Source: an uncultured Lachnospiraceae bacterium
GTDB taxonomy: Bacteria > Bacillota > Clostridia > Lachnospirales > Lachnospiraceae
Reading direction: 5' to 3'
Assembly: GCA_910585605.1 (NCBI GenBank)
Contig: CAJUFL010000060.1
Span: 1-21,760 of the forward strand
DNA length: 21,760 nucleotides
Position numbers and translations under genes: made by a program. Below, in pieces: positions 6,768 through 14,719 of this stretch (the first letter of the stretch is position 1; every line of letters begins with the position of its first letter). The notes beneath the pieces were generated by a model, which was not told the origin of the DNA, ran no database searches, and worked only from the letters and a program-made list of their open reading frames with translations.

Positions 6768-7184
6768 ATGACAAAGGATGTTTTAATTACAGTGTCAGGT
6801 ATGCAGTTTGATATAGAAGATGAGCCCATTGAATTGGTTACAACGGGCACTTACTATTTAAAAAACGGAAAGCATTATGTATTATATGAGGAACAGCCGG
6901 AAGATAATGGTCCTGTTACAAGGAACCTTGTAAAATTTTGTGACGGGCATTTTGAGATGACCAAAAAAGGCGGGAACAATTCTTTTCTTTTATTTGACAT
7001 TGACCGTAAGAACTCTACTGTTTACAATACCGTGGCGGGTCCGATACAGATTGATGTGGCGACTCATGGGTTATCCCTTGTGGAAAAGGAAGAGGAAATA
7101 CAGGTAAACATTCAGTATACATTAGATATTAATTATAATTTTGTTTCGGAGTGTGAGGTTCATTTTAAAGTGCAGGCAAGATGA
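6768..7184 (+). CDS. DUF1934 family protein (YwiB-like), 138 aa
   Basis: A small cytoplasmic protein expected to fold as a lipocalin-like beta-barrel, the fold known for the DUF1934 family. It begins DVLITVSGMQFDIEDEPIEL, continues with GTYYLKNGKHYVLYEEQ, has the mid-section KKGGNNSFLLFD and the final strand YTLDINYNFVSECEVHFKV. These alternate polar and hydrophobic residues as beta-strands do and match the family in order and length. No catalytic residues or signal peptide are visible. The molecular role of the family is not established. The stop codon overlaps the ATG of the following methyltransferase (ATGA), so the two are translationally coupled. A dispersed repeat ends just before its ribosome binding site (AGAGAGG). 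Confidence 0.88.
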   Translation: MTKDVLITVSGMQFDIEDEPIELVTTGTYYLKNGKHYVLYEEQPEDNGPVTRNLVKFCDGHFEMTKKGGNNSFLLFDIDRKNSTVYNTVAGPIQIDVATHGLSLVEKEEEIQVNIQYTLDINYNFVSECEVHFKVQAR

Positions 7185-7963
7185 ACCAGAACAGGCAGTG
7201 GCTGACGGATTACAGGTTATCTTTATGTGATAGAAGGATGGTTTCCGAGTTGCAGGTTATAGTGTGGGTAAAAGGAGATGCCATAGCAGTGAGAAAGAAA
7301 AAAGGGCAGACACCAAAATATTTTGAAAATGATAAATTTGAGCGTTTCCTGGGGATTGAGAGCACGGAGATCGTGTATAATAACCGGTTTCACGATGATT
7401 ATTACAGATATGAGCCTACCAGCTATAGTGGGCTCATTTGTGCTTTTGATGAAATGGAAGATGTTTTGAGTAAGTACGACCGCCTTGTGGATTTTGGCTG
7501 CGGGAAAGGCAGGGTGTTGTTTTATGTAAATCAAAGGTTTCAGTGTGAGGTATGTGGAATAGAGGTAGATGAGGAGCTATATGAGATAGCACTGGATAAC
7601 CGGGCCTATTTTAATACCAGATTCAGGGGCAGTAGTGAAAAAATAGAGATAATCAACGGAAAAGCAGAGGAGTATGCAATCAGACCAGAGGATAATGTTT
7701 TTTATTTTTTCAATCCTTTTGAGATTAATATATTTGAACAGGTTATGGAAAATGTTCTTAAGAGCGTAGAAGAACATCCCCGCCGTGTATTTGTAATGAT
7801 GTATTATCCCAAGGAAGAATACAGAACGTATATGAAACGGAAACGTTTTAATATTTACGGGATTGCCAGGCTCCCTGCCTATGAGATGGATTGGGATGAA
7901 AAGGTGGTCATCTATGAATATGGGATGCCAATGCAGCAGACGGAATTTGACATATACGCATAG
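7181..7963 (+). CDS. Class I SAM-dependent methyltransferase, unknown substrate
   Basis: A soluble protein of 260 residues with a Rossmann methyltransferase core. The SAM-binding motif I is LVDFGCGKGRVLFY (about residues 106-119), followed by an acidic motif II end (CGIEVDEELYEIA) and a motif IV-like FYFFNPFE in place of the NPPY of N-methyltransferases. The N-terminal part (SYSGLICAFDEM) probably forms the lid. The substrate cannot be read from the sequence; small molecules, proteins or RNA are all possible. The ATG overlaps the stop of the DUF1934 gene. Residues 1-36 look poorly conserved, and GTG 7289, preceded at some distance by AAAGGAG, would give a 224-residue protein beginning VRKKKGQTPKYF; the true start is therefore uncertain. 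Confidence 0.85.
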   Translation: MNQNRQWLTDYRLSLCDRRMVSELQVIVWVKGDAIAVRKKKGQTPKYFENDKFERFLGIESTEIVYNNRFHDDYYRYEPTSYSGLICAFDEMEDVLSKYDRLVDFGCGKGRVLFYVNQRFQCEVCGIEVDEELYEIALDNRAYFNTRFRGSSEKIEIINGKAEEYAIRPEDNVFYFFNPFEINIFEQVMENVLKSVEEHPRRVFVMMYYPKEEYRTYMKRKRFNIYGIARLPAYEMDWDEKVVIYEYGMPMQQTEFDIYA

Positions 7964-8080
7964 TACAGGCTGTGGGGAAACTTTCTATTATAACGGGAAC
8001 ACAGATGAGGACTTCATACTAAAATGCAAATAAAAAACAAAATTTGCCTTACGACTAAAATAGAGTAAATAAAGTTTTTG

Positions 8081-8136
8081 TTGACAAATTTGCATGTGAA
8101 TTTGCTTGCGGGGGGGTATAATATATCGTATATAAT
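8081..8136 (+). promoter_or_regulatory. Likely promoter/operator region of the toxin-antitoxin operon
   Basis: TATAAT occurs at 8117-8122 and again at 8131-8136, and the sequence around TATAATATATCGTATATAAT is partly palindromic, as expected for an autoregulated antitoxin operator. TTGACA at 8081-8086 is 30 bp from the first TATAAT, too far to be its -35. A run of seven G (8110-8116) directly precedes the first TATAAT. The exact promoter is unresolved. Confidence 0.4.
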
Positions 8137-8158
8137 GTAACCAAAGGAGTTGATTGAT

Positions 8159-8419
8159 ATGCCCAATATTAAACCAATATCAGATTTAAGGAATTATACA
8201 GAAGTGTTAAAACAGGTAGATGCATCAAATAGAGTTTATCTTACACGAAACGGTCATGGTGAATATGGGATTCTTACTATGGCAGAAATTGATGAGCTTG
8301 ATCGTTATCGAGCTGCTTATACGTTGTTTTCTAAGCTGAAAAAAGTAGAAGAGCGTGCAGATAAGGAGGGCTGGGTTTCAGCAGATGATGTAGAAAAGGA
8401 ATTGGGGGTATTTGATTGA
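8159..8419 (+). CDS. Type II antitoxin, Phd/YefM family
   Basis: An 86-residue antitoxin that binds the toxin encoded next and its own promoter. The N-terminal Phd/YefM DNA-binding part starts MPNIKPISDLRNYTEVLKQV and continues VYLTRNGHGEYGILTMAEIDEL, the family's hallmark. The C-terminal half (KKVEERADKEGWVSADDVEKELGVFD) is acidic, charged and probably unfolded until it wraps the toxin. I chose ATG 8159, 9 nt after AAAGGAG, rather than TTG 8150, which would leave no room for the ribosome binding site. Its stop overlaps the toxin start, giving the usual translational coupling. Confidence 0.93.
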   Translation: MPNIKPISDLRNYTEVLKQVDASNRVYLTRNGHGEYGILTMAEIDELDRYRAAYTLFSKLKKVEERADKEGWVSADDVEKELGVFD

Positions 8420-8760
8420 AGAAATTGCAATATTCTCCGGATGCTATTGAAAAACTGCATGAAATAAAGCGGAATATTGCTGCCAGATATGGCGAGAAAA
8501 AGGCGAAAGCTGTAATCCATGAAATGACGAAGTCATTTCGGGATTTACAACAGTTTGAAAACAAAGGACCATCTGTAGAAAAGCTTATCGGAATACCTTG
8601 TCATTATAAAATGTTGTATGTACAGCATAATTATGTTTTCTATCGGATAGAAGATACTGTAGTAAGAATAACAGATATCTATAATGAGTGGGAAGATTTT
8701 ATGTGGCAATTGTTTAGTATAAGAACCACTACACAGGAGACTGACGATTATTGGGATTAA
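8416..8760 (+). CDS. Type II toxin, RelE/ParE superfamily
   Basis: A 114-residue toxin of the RelE/ParE fold, paired with the upstream antitoxin. It begins KKLQYSPDAIEKLHEIKRNI, the typical first strand and helices, and ends with YKMLYVQHNYVFYRIEDTVVRITDIYNEWEDFM, the central beta-sheet of the family. RelE-like members cleave mRNA on the ribosome, ParE-like members poison gyrase; the sequence alone does not decide, though the VVRITDIYNEWEDFM end resembles clostridial plasmid-stabilisation proteins annotated RelE/ParE. The start is TTG 8416, overlapping the antitoxin TGA (TTGA), with GGGGG upstream. It appears intact. The pair may be an accessory addiction module; a fossil gene lies immediately downstream on the other strand. 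Confidence 0.9.
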   Translation: MKKLQYSPDAIEKLHEIKRNIAARYGEKKAKAVIHEMTKSFRDLQQFENKGPSVEKLIGIPCHYKMLYVQHNYVFYRIEDTVVRITDIYNEWEDFMWQLFSIRTTTQETDDYWD

Positions 8761-8957
8761 CGGATTTTCACTATCATCTTTTATAACTTTTAAATAATTA
8801 TCATATTTAATAATCCACTTTTTGCATAATTCTTTAGTCTTTTCTGCCGTTTCATATGCTTCCGATTTTTCTTTTAATTCTTCTTGAGATTTTCTTCTGG
8901 ATTATCCTGTATATTAATTTCATATCTTCTTAGTTTACGTACAATTTGTTTTATTTC
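8758..8957 (-). pseudogene. Fossil of a minus-strand gene between relE-like toxin and repeat
   Basis: Reading the minus strand from 8957, one frame gives EIKQIVRKLRRYEINIQDNP. After a single-base shift near 8890, another gives SQEELKEKSEAYETAEKTKE followed by LCKKWIIKYDNYLKVIKDDS and ENP. The joined text is lysine- and glutamate-rich and helix-like, as a real protein would be. No start codon with ribosome binding site is present, and the left part runs into the toxin gene. It looks like a gene cut at one end by the dispersed repeat at 8959 and at the other by the toxin-antitoxin insertion. I do not recognise the family. Coding nature is inferred from composition and continuity. Confidence 0.5.
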
Positions 8958-8958
8958 C

Positions 8959-9091
8959 GCGAGCAACGAGCCAAGTGACTGCTTGCAGGCATTTGGCGAC
9001 TGCCGCGAGGGTCAAATACCCCGCCTCTCTGGGGCGAACTTGCTAAAAAGAAGCTAGGTCATGCCCCATTGCTTGCAGCGGGGGATTTGGC
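8959..9091 (+). repeat. Dispersed intergenic repeat, long-hairpin form, copy 3
   Basis: Starts GCGAGCAACGAGCCAAG, then GCTTGCAGGCATTTGGCGAC, then TGCCGCGAGG. The second half is a long hairpin: GTCAAATACCCCGC (9011-9024) against GCGGGGGATTTGGC (9078-9091), with TGGGGC (9030-9035) and GCCCCA (9063-9068) nested inside. It aligns over its full length with 13390-13528. The rest of this gap, 9092-9225, is AT-rich with no feature seen. Confidence 0.85.
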
Positions 9092-9225
9092 TGCTTTTGT
9101 CATAGCTACAAAACAACCGTACATATGAAAAATTTGATTGTTACGCTAGTGATTATAATTAAGATTAGGAAAATATATATTATTAAAGAAAATTATTCTT
9201 TGTTGCTGGGAAGATTATAAATGAG

Positions 9226-9254
9226 TTGTGTGAAATATGAAAAAATGATATACT
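9226..9254 (+). promoter_or_regulatory. Promoter of gdpP-rplI-dnaB
   Basis: TTGTGT (9226-9231), 17-bp spacer, TATACT (9249-9254) with a TGA just before the -10 (extended -10 form). It leaves a leader of about 115 nt before gdpP, containing a small CCGA...TCGG stem. Confidence 0.55.
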
Positions 9255-9377
9255 AGTACAGTATCCGACGAATAATCGGACTGGTTACGATGTATGAATA
9301 TATTTGTTAAAAGAAGGTCTGTATAGTGCAGACAGTTATAAATAGTACAGTAAGGTGTATAATGAAAAGAGACTGCT

Positions 9378-11438
9378 ATGAAAGAGAAGAATTTACTGCG
9401 AAAGGAAATTGAAAAATATTTAAAGATACCATTTTACATGACAATCATACTGCTTGTTATGAATGGTGTGGTGTATAGCGTAGATATTACCAGCGGCGTT
9501 ATTGTTACGGCATTTGTTTTATTACATCTGGCAACAGCAGGTTATCTGTATTTTAGAAAACGCCCGAATATCATGTCGGATCTGGTGGCATTTAGCTTTG
9601 CACACGGTTCTGTTCAGAGTGAGCTGATCAAGGAACTGGCAATTCCCTATACATTGGTGGATATAAATGGACGGGTTCTTTGGAGCAACAAGGCATTTTA
9701 TGATACGGTTAAGAGCGATAAACAACATATGCGTAAGCATATCCAGCATATTTTTACGGATATTACACTGGAATTGTTTCAAATGGAACCGGAGGATGAA
9801 AACCATAGAACGGTACACATTTTCCAGGCAGATCGGAACTATCTTGTGGAGATTCGTAAGGTGGAAGTACAGAGTCTTTTAAACAGGGAGCTTGCCGGGG
9901 ACGCAGAGGAAGATGATGTGTTATTTGCAATTTATCTGTATGATGAAACGGAACTGGTTGAAGCATTAGAAGAAAAAGAAAAGATCAAGCTGGTAGCAGG
10001 ACATATTTATATTGATAATTATGAAGAGGCAATGGATTCTACAGAGGAGGTCCGCCGCTCTCTTTTAGTGGCATTGATTGACAGAAAGATTACAAAATAT
10101 ATGCAGAGTGCCGATGCTATTATTAAGAAACTGGAAAAGGATAAGTATATTTTTGTCTGTCAGCAGCAGCATTTAGAGCAGCTGCAACAGGGAAAGTTTT
10201 CTCTGCTTGATGAAGTGAGAAGTATCAATATCGGAAACGATACTCCGGTAACCCTGAGTATTGCGGTAGGTATTGATCCGGAGCATGATAATTATACCAC
10301 GGCATATGAATATTCCCATATGGCAATGGATCTGGCTTTGGGAAGAGGCGGTGACCAGGCCGTTATCAAAAAGGCAGATAAGATTATTTATTATGGAGGG
10401 AAGACTCAGTCGGCAGAGAAAAATACCCGTGTAAAAGCGAGGGTAAAAGCACATGCATTAAAGGAATTGCTGGTGACAAAGGACAGGGTTATCATTATGG
10501 GTCATAAGAAACCGGATATCGACTGTCTGGGTGCGGCACTGGGCATTTATCGTCTGGCTTCCATGATGGACAAAAAGGCACATATTGTCATTAATGAGGT
10601 GACCAGCTCCATCCGTCCGGCCATGAATAGTTTTATGGGAAGCAATGTGTATCCGGATGATATGTTTTTTAACAGTGAACAGGCATTGGAGGCAGTGGAT
10701 CCTAATACGGTAGTGATCGTAGTGGATGTGAACCGCCCGACTTATACCGAGTGTGAGGAACTTCTTGCCCATACAAAAAATATTGTAGTGATTGATCATC
10801 ACAGACAGAGTGGTGAGATTATTGAACATGCAATCCTTTCCTATATTGAACCATATGCCTCTTCCGCCTGTGAAATGGTGGCAGAGATTTTACAATATAG
10901 TATGGATAAACCGAAGTTAAGACCGGCAGAAGCAGATGCGATGTATGCAGGTATTCTGGTGGATACAGATAATTTTGTGACAAAGACAGGTGTCAGAACC
11001 TTTGAAGCGGCTTCCTTCCTCCGTAAATCTGGTGCAGATATGACGAGGGTTCGCAAGGCATACCGGACAGATATGGAAAGCTATAAGCAGTTATCGGAAG
11101 GTGTGGCACGTGCAGAGTTGTTTATGGATAATTTTGCAATTTCTGATGTACCCACAGAAGGGGTAGACAGTCCTACAGTGCTGGCGGCCAAGGTGGCAAA
11201 TGAACTTCTGGATGTAGATAATGTAAGGGCATCTTTTGTATTATCCAAGATTGGTAATGTGGTGTATATCAGTGCAAGGTCAATAGATGATGTAAATGTT
11301 CAGGTGATTATGGAGCAGTTTGGCGGCGGTGGTCATGGAACCGTGGCAGGTGCCCAGTTAGAAGACCTGACCATAGAGGAAGCCAAAGAGCAGATTCGAG
11401 AGCTGCTTGAAAGAATGCGGGCGGATGGAGAGATGTAG
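9378..11438 (+). CDS. gdpP: Cyclic-di-AMP phosphodiesterase GdpP (DHH-DHHA1)
   Basis: A membrane enzyme of 686 residues that hydrolyses c-di-AMP to 5'-pApA, controlling potassium and osmolyte balance and cell-wall stress. Order of parts: two membrane helices (about 12-34 and 38-58); a PAS-like domain (about 85-150, LVDINGRVLWSNKAF); a degenerate GGDEF domain (about 190-340) ending GRGGDQAVIKKADKIIYYGG, where GRGGDQ is the family signature; and the catalytic DHH domain (about 365-530). There GHKKPDIDCLG supplies His376, Asp380 and Asp382, and IDHHRQ supplies Asp473 and His474-His475, the metal ligands. The DHHA1 end carries GGGGHGTVAGA with His653. The length is slightly above the usual 650-660. 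The order gdpP-rplI-dnaB is conserved across Firmicutes. The ribosome binding site is weak (AAAGAG), which may keep levels low. Confidence 0.97.
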   Translation: MKEKNLLRKEIEKYLKIPFYMTIILLVMNGVVYSVDITSGVIVTAFVLLHLATAGYLYFRKRPNIMSDLVAFSFAHGSVQSELIKELAIPYTLVDINGRVLWSNKAFYDTVKSDKQHMRKHIQHIFTDITLELFQMEPEDENHRTVHIFQADRNYLVEIRKVEVQSLLNRELAGDAEEDDVLFAIYLYDETELVEALEEKEKIKLVAGHIYIDNYEEAMDSTEEVRRSLLVALIDRKITKYMQSADAIIKKLEKDKYIFVCQQQHLEQLQQGKFSLLDEVRSINIGNDTPVTLSIAVGIDPEHDNYTTAYEYSHMAMDLALGRGGDQAVIKKADKIIYYGGKTQSAEKNTRVKARVKAHALKELLVTKDRVIIMGHKKPDIDCLGAALGIYRLASMMDKKAHIVINEVTSSIRPAMNSFMGSNVYPDDMFFNSEQALEAVDPNTVVIVVDVNRPTYTECEELLAHTKNIVVIDHHRQSGEIIEHAILSYIEPYASSACEMVAEILQYSMDKPKLRPAEADAMYAGILVDTDNFVTKTGVRTFEAASFLRKSGADMTRVRKAYRTDMESYKQLSEGVARAELFMDNFAISDVPTEGVDSPTVLAAKVANELLDVDNVRASFVLSKIGNVVYISARSIDDVNVQVIMEQFGGGGHGTVAGAQLEDLTIEEAKEQIRELLERMRADGEM

Positions 11439-11497
11439 GCAGTTTATAGTCACTAACTCTGCGTCGGCAATAATGACAGAAAGGACGGATATAAAGT

Positions 11498-11944
11498 ATG
11501 GAAGTAATTTTATTAGAGGATGTTAAAAATGTCGGAAAAAAAGGTGAAGTTGTCAAGGTAAACGACGGTTATGGAAGAAATGTACTGATAAAGAAGAAGC
11601 AGGCATTAGAGGCGACAGGTAAGAACTTAAATGACTTAAAGCTGAAAAAGGCAAATGATGAGAGGATTGCAGCAGAGAATCTGGCAGCGGCAAAAGAACT
11701 GGGAAAAAAGATAGAAGGTTCAGAGATTACGATACCCATTAAGGTTGGTGAAGGCGGCAAGACGTTTGGTTCTGTTTCCTCGAAAGAAATTGCAGAAGAG
11801 GTAAAGAAGCAGCTGGGATTTGATGTTGATAAGAAAAAGGTACAGCTCAAGGATGCCATTAAGGCAGTAGGAACACATGAGGTTAAGATAAAACTGCATC
11901 CCCAGGTTACGACAACCCTTAAGGTGAATGTAGCCGGGCAGTAA
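11498..11944 (+). CDS. rplI: 50S ribosomal protein L9
   Basis: A ribosomal large-subunit protein of 148 residues. The N-terminal domain, which binds 23S rRNA near the L1 stalk, reads MEVILLEDVKNVGKKGEVVK followed by VNDGYGRNVLIKKKQALEA. A long Lys- and Ala-rich connecting helix (about 45-75) joins it to the C-terminal domain, with GGKTFGSVSSKEIAEEVKKQ and the end HEVKIKLHPQVTTTLKVNV. Length and order are normal. It lies 59 bp after gdpP and 26 bp before dnaB on the same strand, so the three are almost surely one operon. The ribosome binding site AGAAAGGA is a little far from the ATG. Confidence 0.98.
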   Translation: MEVILLEDVKNVGKKGEVVKVNDGYGRNVLIKKKQALEATGKNLNDLKLKKANDERIAAENLAAAKELGKKIEGSEITIPIKVGEGGKTFGSVSSKEIAEEVKKQLGFDVDKKKVQLKDAIKAVGTHEVKIKLHPQVTTTLKVNVAGQ

Positions 11945-11970
11945 AATGTTACTTTAAGGCAGGATAAGGC

Positions 11971-13314
11971 ATGGACGAGGCAGTCATTAAGAGAATACAA
12001 CCGAATAGCGTGGAGGCAGAACAGTCTGTAATTGGTTCTATGCTGATGGACAGGGATGCGATTGCGGATGTAGCAGATATCCTTACAAAGGAGGATTTCT
12101 ATTACAGCCAGTACGGGCTTTTATTTGAGGCAATGGTAACACTTTATAATGAAGGAAAGCCTGTGGATTTGCTGACTGTCAGCAATAAGCTGAAGGAAAT
12201 GGGGGCACCAGAATCTGTCAGTAGTATGGAGTATGTAGGGGATATTATTGCCGTGGTGCCCACGTCTACACATGCGAAGCAGTATGCCCAGATTGTGCAG
12301 GACAAAGCGGTACTCCGTAAAATGATCAAGTTTACTGAGAAGACAACAGAAGCCTGTTATGCCGGCAGAAGTGAAGTGGCAGATTTGCTGGAGGATTCTG
12401 AAAAAGAGCTTTTTGATATTGTGCAAAAACGCAATGGCGGGGATGAATTTGTACCTATGCAGGATATCGTGCTGAATGTGCTGGATACCATTGAGGCATC
12501 AGCCAAGAGAGGAAGCAAGATAACAGGAGTTCCTACCGGATTTATCGATCTGGATGAAAAACTCACTGGTCTGCATGGTTCGGAATTGATTCTGATTGCG
12601 GCAAGACCTGCCATGGGTAAGACGGCATTTGCCCTTAACATTGCACAGAATGCGGCGATGAAGTCCAATGTACCATGTGCGATTTTCAGTTTGGAAATGA
12701 GCAAGGAGCAGCTGGCTACCCGTCTGATCGCCATGGATTCCATGGTGGATTCTCAGGCAATCCGTACCGGACAGCTGGTAGACTCTGATTGGGATAAATT
12801 AATGGATTCCACTTATCGTGTGGGTTCAACACCGATGTTTATTGATGATACTCCGGGTATTACGATCGCAGAGCTTCGATCAAAATGTCGTAAATTAAAA
12901 CAGACACAGGATATCGGTCTGATCATCATTGATTATCTTCAGCTGATGAACGGCAGCGGGAGATCCGAATCCCGTCAACAGGAGATTTCCGAAATCAGCC
13001 GTTCCCTGAAAAAGCTGGCAAGGGAATTAAATGTTCCCGTAATTGCACTTTCCCAGTTGAACCGTGCAGTGGACAGCCGGGAGGACCACAAGCCGGTCAT
13101 GTCGGATTTGCGTGAGTCGGGAGCGATTGAACAGGATGCCGATGTCATTATGTTTATATACAGGGATGATTATTACAATAAGGAATCTACGAAACCGGGA
13201 ATTGCAGATATTATCGTTGCCAAGCAGAGAAACGGTTCTACCGGTCCTATAGAGCTTGTATGGCTGGGAAAATATACCAAGTTTGGCAATAAAGAACGTG
13301 CAGGGAAAAAATAG
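11971..13314 (+). CDS. dnaB: Replicative DNA helicase DnaB
   Basis: The hexameric 5'-3' helicase of the replication fork, 447 residues. The N-terminal domain (about 8-110, NSVEAEQSVIGSMLMDRDAI) forms the collar that contacts primase. The RecA-like motor (about 175-440) shows GVPTGFIDLDEKLTGLHGSE, Walker A ARPAMGKT with Lys217, the switch region FSLEMSKEQLATRL, Walker B LIIIDYLQLM and the sensor-like SQLNRAVDSREDHKP. The end DIIVAKQRNGSTGPIEL contains the arginine-finger region. It is complete and has no intein. As usual in Firmicutes (where the gene has also been called dnaC) it follows rplI. A terminator lies 20 bp after the stop, so the operon ends here. Confidence 0.98.
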   Translation: MDEAVIKRIQPNSVEAEQSVIGSMLMDRDAIADVADILTKEDFYYSQYGLLFEAMVTLYNEGKPVDLLTVSNKLKEMGAPESVSSMEYVGDIIAVVPTSTHAKQYAQIVQDKAVLRKMIKFTEKTTEACYAGRSEVADLLEDSEKELFDIVQKRNGGDEFVPMQDIVLNVLDTIEASAKRGSKITGVPTGFIDLDEKLTGLHGSELILIAARPAMGKTAFALNIAQNAAMKSNVPCAIFSLEMSKEQLATRLIAMDSMVDSQAIRTGQLVDSDWDKLMDSTYRVGSTPMFIDDTPGITIAELRSKCRKLKQTQDIGLIIIDYLQLMNGSGRSESRQQEISEISRSLKKLARELNVPVIALSQLNRAVDSREDHKPVMSDLRESGAIEQDADVIMFIYRDDYYNKESTKPGIADIIVAKQRNGSTGPIELVWLGKYTKFGNKERAGKK

Positions 13315-13333
13315 CAATATATTAAGTATACGA

Positions 13334-13386
13334 AGGGCACATATTTTATGGCTGTTACAAAAGTCATAAAGATGCTGCTCTTTTTT
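13334..13386 (+). terminator. Terminator of the gdpP-rplI-dnaB operon
   Basis: GGGCA-CAT-TTTATG on the left pairs with CATAAA-GATG-TGCTC on the right around a GCTGTTACAAAAG loop, with small bulges, followed by TTTTTT (13381-13386). Confidence 0.75.
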
Positions 13387-13389
13387 ATT

Positions 13390-13528
13390 CCTGCAAGCAA
13401 TGAGGAAAATAGCCATGCTTGCATGGATATTTCACGTATGCCGCAAGGGTTAAATATCCCGTCTCTTGGAGCGGGCTTGCTAAAAATAATCTATATCATG
13501 CCCTGTAGCTTGCTGTGAGATATTTGAC
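13390..13528 (+). repeat. Dispersed intergenic repeat, long-hairpin form, copy 4
   Basis: Aligns end to end with 8959-9091: GCAAGCAATGAGG..., ATGCTTGCATGG, TGCCGCAAGG, GTTAAATATCCCG (13449-13461), CTTGCTAAAAA, TCATGCCC, and the closing GATATTTGAC (13519-13528). Where the long stem differs from the other copy, pairing is often kept (C-G there, T-A here at the ninth pair). The stretch 13529-13641 that follows holds no other feature I can support. Confidence 0.8.
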
Positions 13529-13641
13529 TTAGAGTGAAATTATAAAATTGCTGCCACATTTTAGTAAATCCTGTCGTTCATCTATTGAAAGGCCTTTTGT
13601 GGTAACTGAAAATATACTTGTACGGAACAGGAGACAGAGCT

Positions 13642-14124
13642 GTGAGTGATGCAGAATATAACAGAATTGTGAACCAGTATGCAGATACGATATACCGTGT
13701 GGCATTAAGCTATTCCAAATCCCGCTTTGATGCAGAGGATGTGGTGCAAAATACATTTGTGAAGCTTCTGGTAAAGGAGGTTTCTTTCCGGGACGAGGAT
13801 CATTTAAGGAGATGGCTGATTCGCGTGGCTGTCAATGCATGTAAGGATATTCATAAGTCGTTCTGGAGAAAAAATGTGGATTCCATTGATGAAATACCGT
13901 CAGAACCGGTATTTACGGAGAAGAAAAAAAGTGACTTATATTATGCGGTCATGGAACTGCCCCTGAAATACAGGATTGTGGTACATTTATTTTATTATGA
14001 GGGATATTCTTCAAAGGAAATAGCCGGAGTACTGCATATTGGGGAAACGGCAGTGAGAACCCGACTGGTCCGTGCAAGGAATTTATTAAAGCAAATGCTG
14101 AAGGAGGATTGGCAGGATGAATAA
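13642..14124 (+). CDS. ECF-type RNA polymerase sigma factor
   Basis: A group 4 sigma factor of 160 residues with only the two ECF domains. Region 2 (about 4-70) includes YADTIYRVALSYSKSRFDAE, DVVQNTFVKLL and the LRRWLIRVAVNACKDIHKS part that contacts the -10. Region 4 (about 100-155) is the helix-turn-helix LPLKYRIVVHLFYYEGYSSK, EIAGVLHIGETAVRTRLVRA, RNLLKQML. I chose GTG 13642, 7 nt after AGGAGA, rather than TTG 13618, because the upstream codons would include the ribosome binding site. Its last codons overlap the start of the next gene (ATGA). That gene encodes a membrane protein with anti-sigma layout, so activity is probably held at the membrane until a surface signal arrives. The signal is unknown. 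Confidence 0.95.
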   Translation: MSDAEYNRIVNQYADTIYRVALSYSKSRFDAEDVVQNTFVKLLVKEVSFRDEDHLRRWLIRVAVNACKDIHKSFWRKNVDSIDEIPSEPVFTEKKKSDLYYAVMELPLKYRIVVHLFYYEGYSSKEIAGVLHIGETAVRTRLVRARNLLKQMLKEDWQDE

Positions 14125-14719
14125 TAGGGAATTTTATAAGGAAACAATGGACGAAGTACACATTCCTGAGGCAGTGCTTGGAAAGGTCAGGAATATGAAA
14201 ATGGAACAAAAAATGATTAAAAAAAGAGAGACATTGAGATATGCGGTTTCGGTACTGTCAGTTTTAGCAATCTGCTTTGCCGCTTCCAACGGAATCTGTT
14301 ATGCGGCGACCGGTAATACATGGGTTGGAAAGATCACCATGTATGTGAACGGTGAAAAGGTAGAAAAGGACATCACGCTGTATAAAGATGAAAATGGGGA
14401 TGTGATTCATGGTGAGATTGAGGCAGAAGAAGGAGCAGACAGCCTGGAGGTCATACTACCGGAAGGTGCTTCGGAGGCAGCTTATGATGAAGCAGATAAC
14501 AGCATTTTTTTTGGAAACAGCAATACTGGAAAAGAATATCATTTAATCAGTGAAGAGGGTAAAAATTATCTGGTAATTGGTGATAATCTCTTAAAAATTG
14601 ATATAACAGAGGATTTTGCAGACGGTAAATGCAGCGGTAGCTTTGAACTGGAGGGTGTGAAATATCAGTATGAGATAACCGGGGATATGGAGGAATATGA
14701 TATTGATATTCAGTCATGA
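14117..14719 (+). CDS. Probable membrane anti-sigma factor
   Basis: A 200-residue single-pass membrane protein. The cytoplasmic N-terminus (1-43, EFYKETMDEVHIPEAVLGKV) resembles the short sigma-binding segment of clostridial anti-sigma proteins. One membrane helix spans about 44-65 (VSVLSVLAICFAASNGICYA). The rest is extracellular, acidic and beta-rich: WVGKITMYVNGEKVEKDITL, then IFFGNSNTGKEYHLISEEGK, and an end rich in Asp and Glu (GDMEEYDIDIQS). No enzymatic motif is visible. The call rests on layout and on the 8-bp overlap with the sigma gene. The MYVNGEKVEKDI segment resembles proteins labelled DUF4179 or anti-sigma in related bacteria. It could instead be a secreted target of the sigma factor, but translational coupling favours a direct partner. 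Confidence 0.75.
   Translation: MNNREFYKETMDEVHIPEAVLGKVRNMKMEQKMIKKRETLRYAVSVLSVLAICFAASNGICYAATGNTWVGKITMYVNGEKVEKDITLYKDENGDVIHGEIEAEEGADSLEVILPEGASEAAYDEADNSIFFGNSNTGKEYHLISEEGKNYLVIGDNLLKIDITEDFADGKCSGSFELEGVKYQYEITGDMEEYDIDIQS

Noticed and set aside
8081..8122. TTGACA plus TATAAT as a standard promoter for the toxin-antitoxin pair
   Set aside because: The spacing is 30 bp, far from the usual 16-18 bp.
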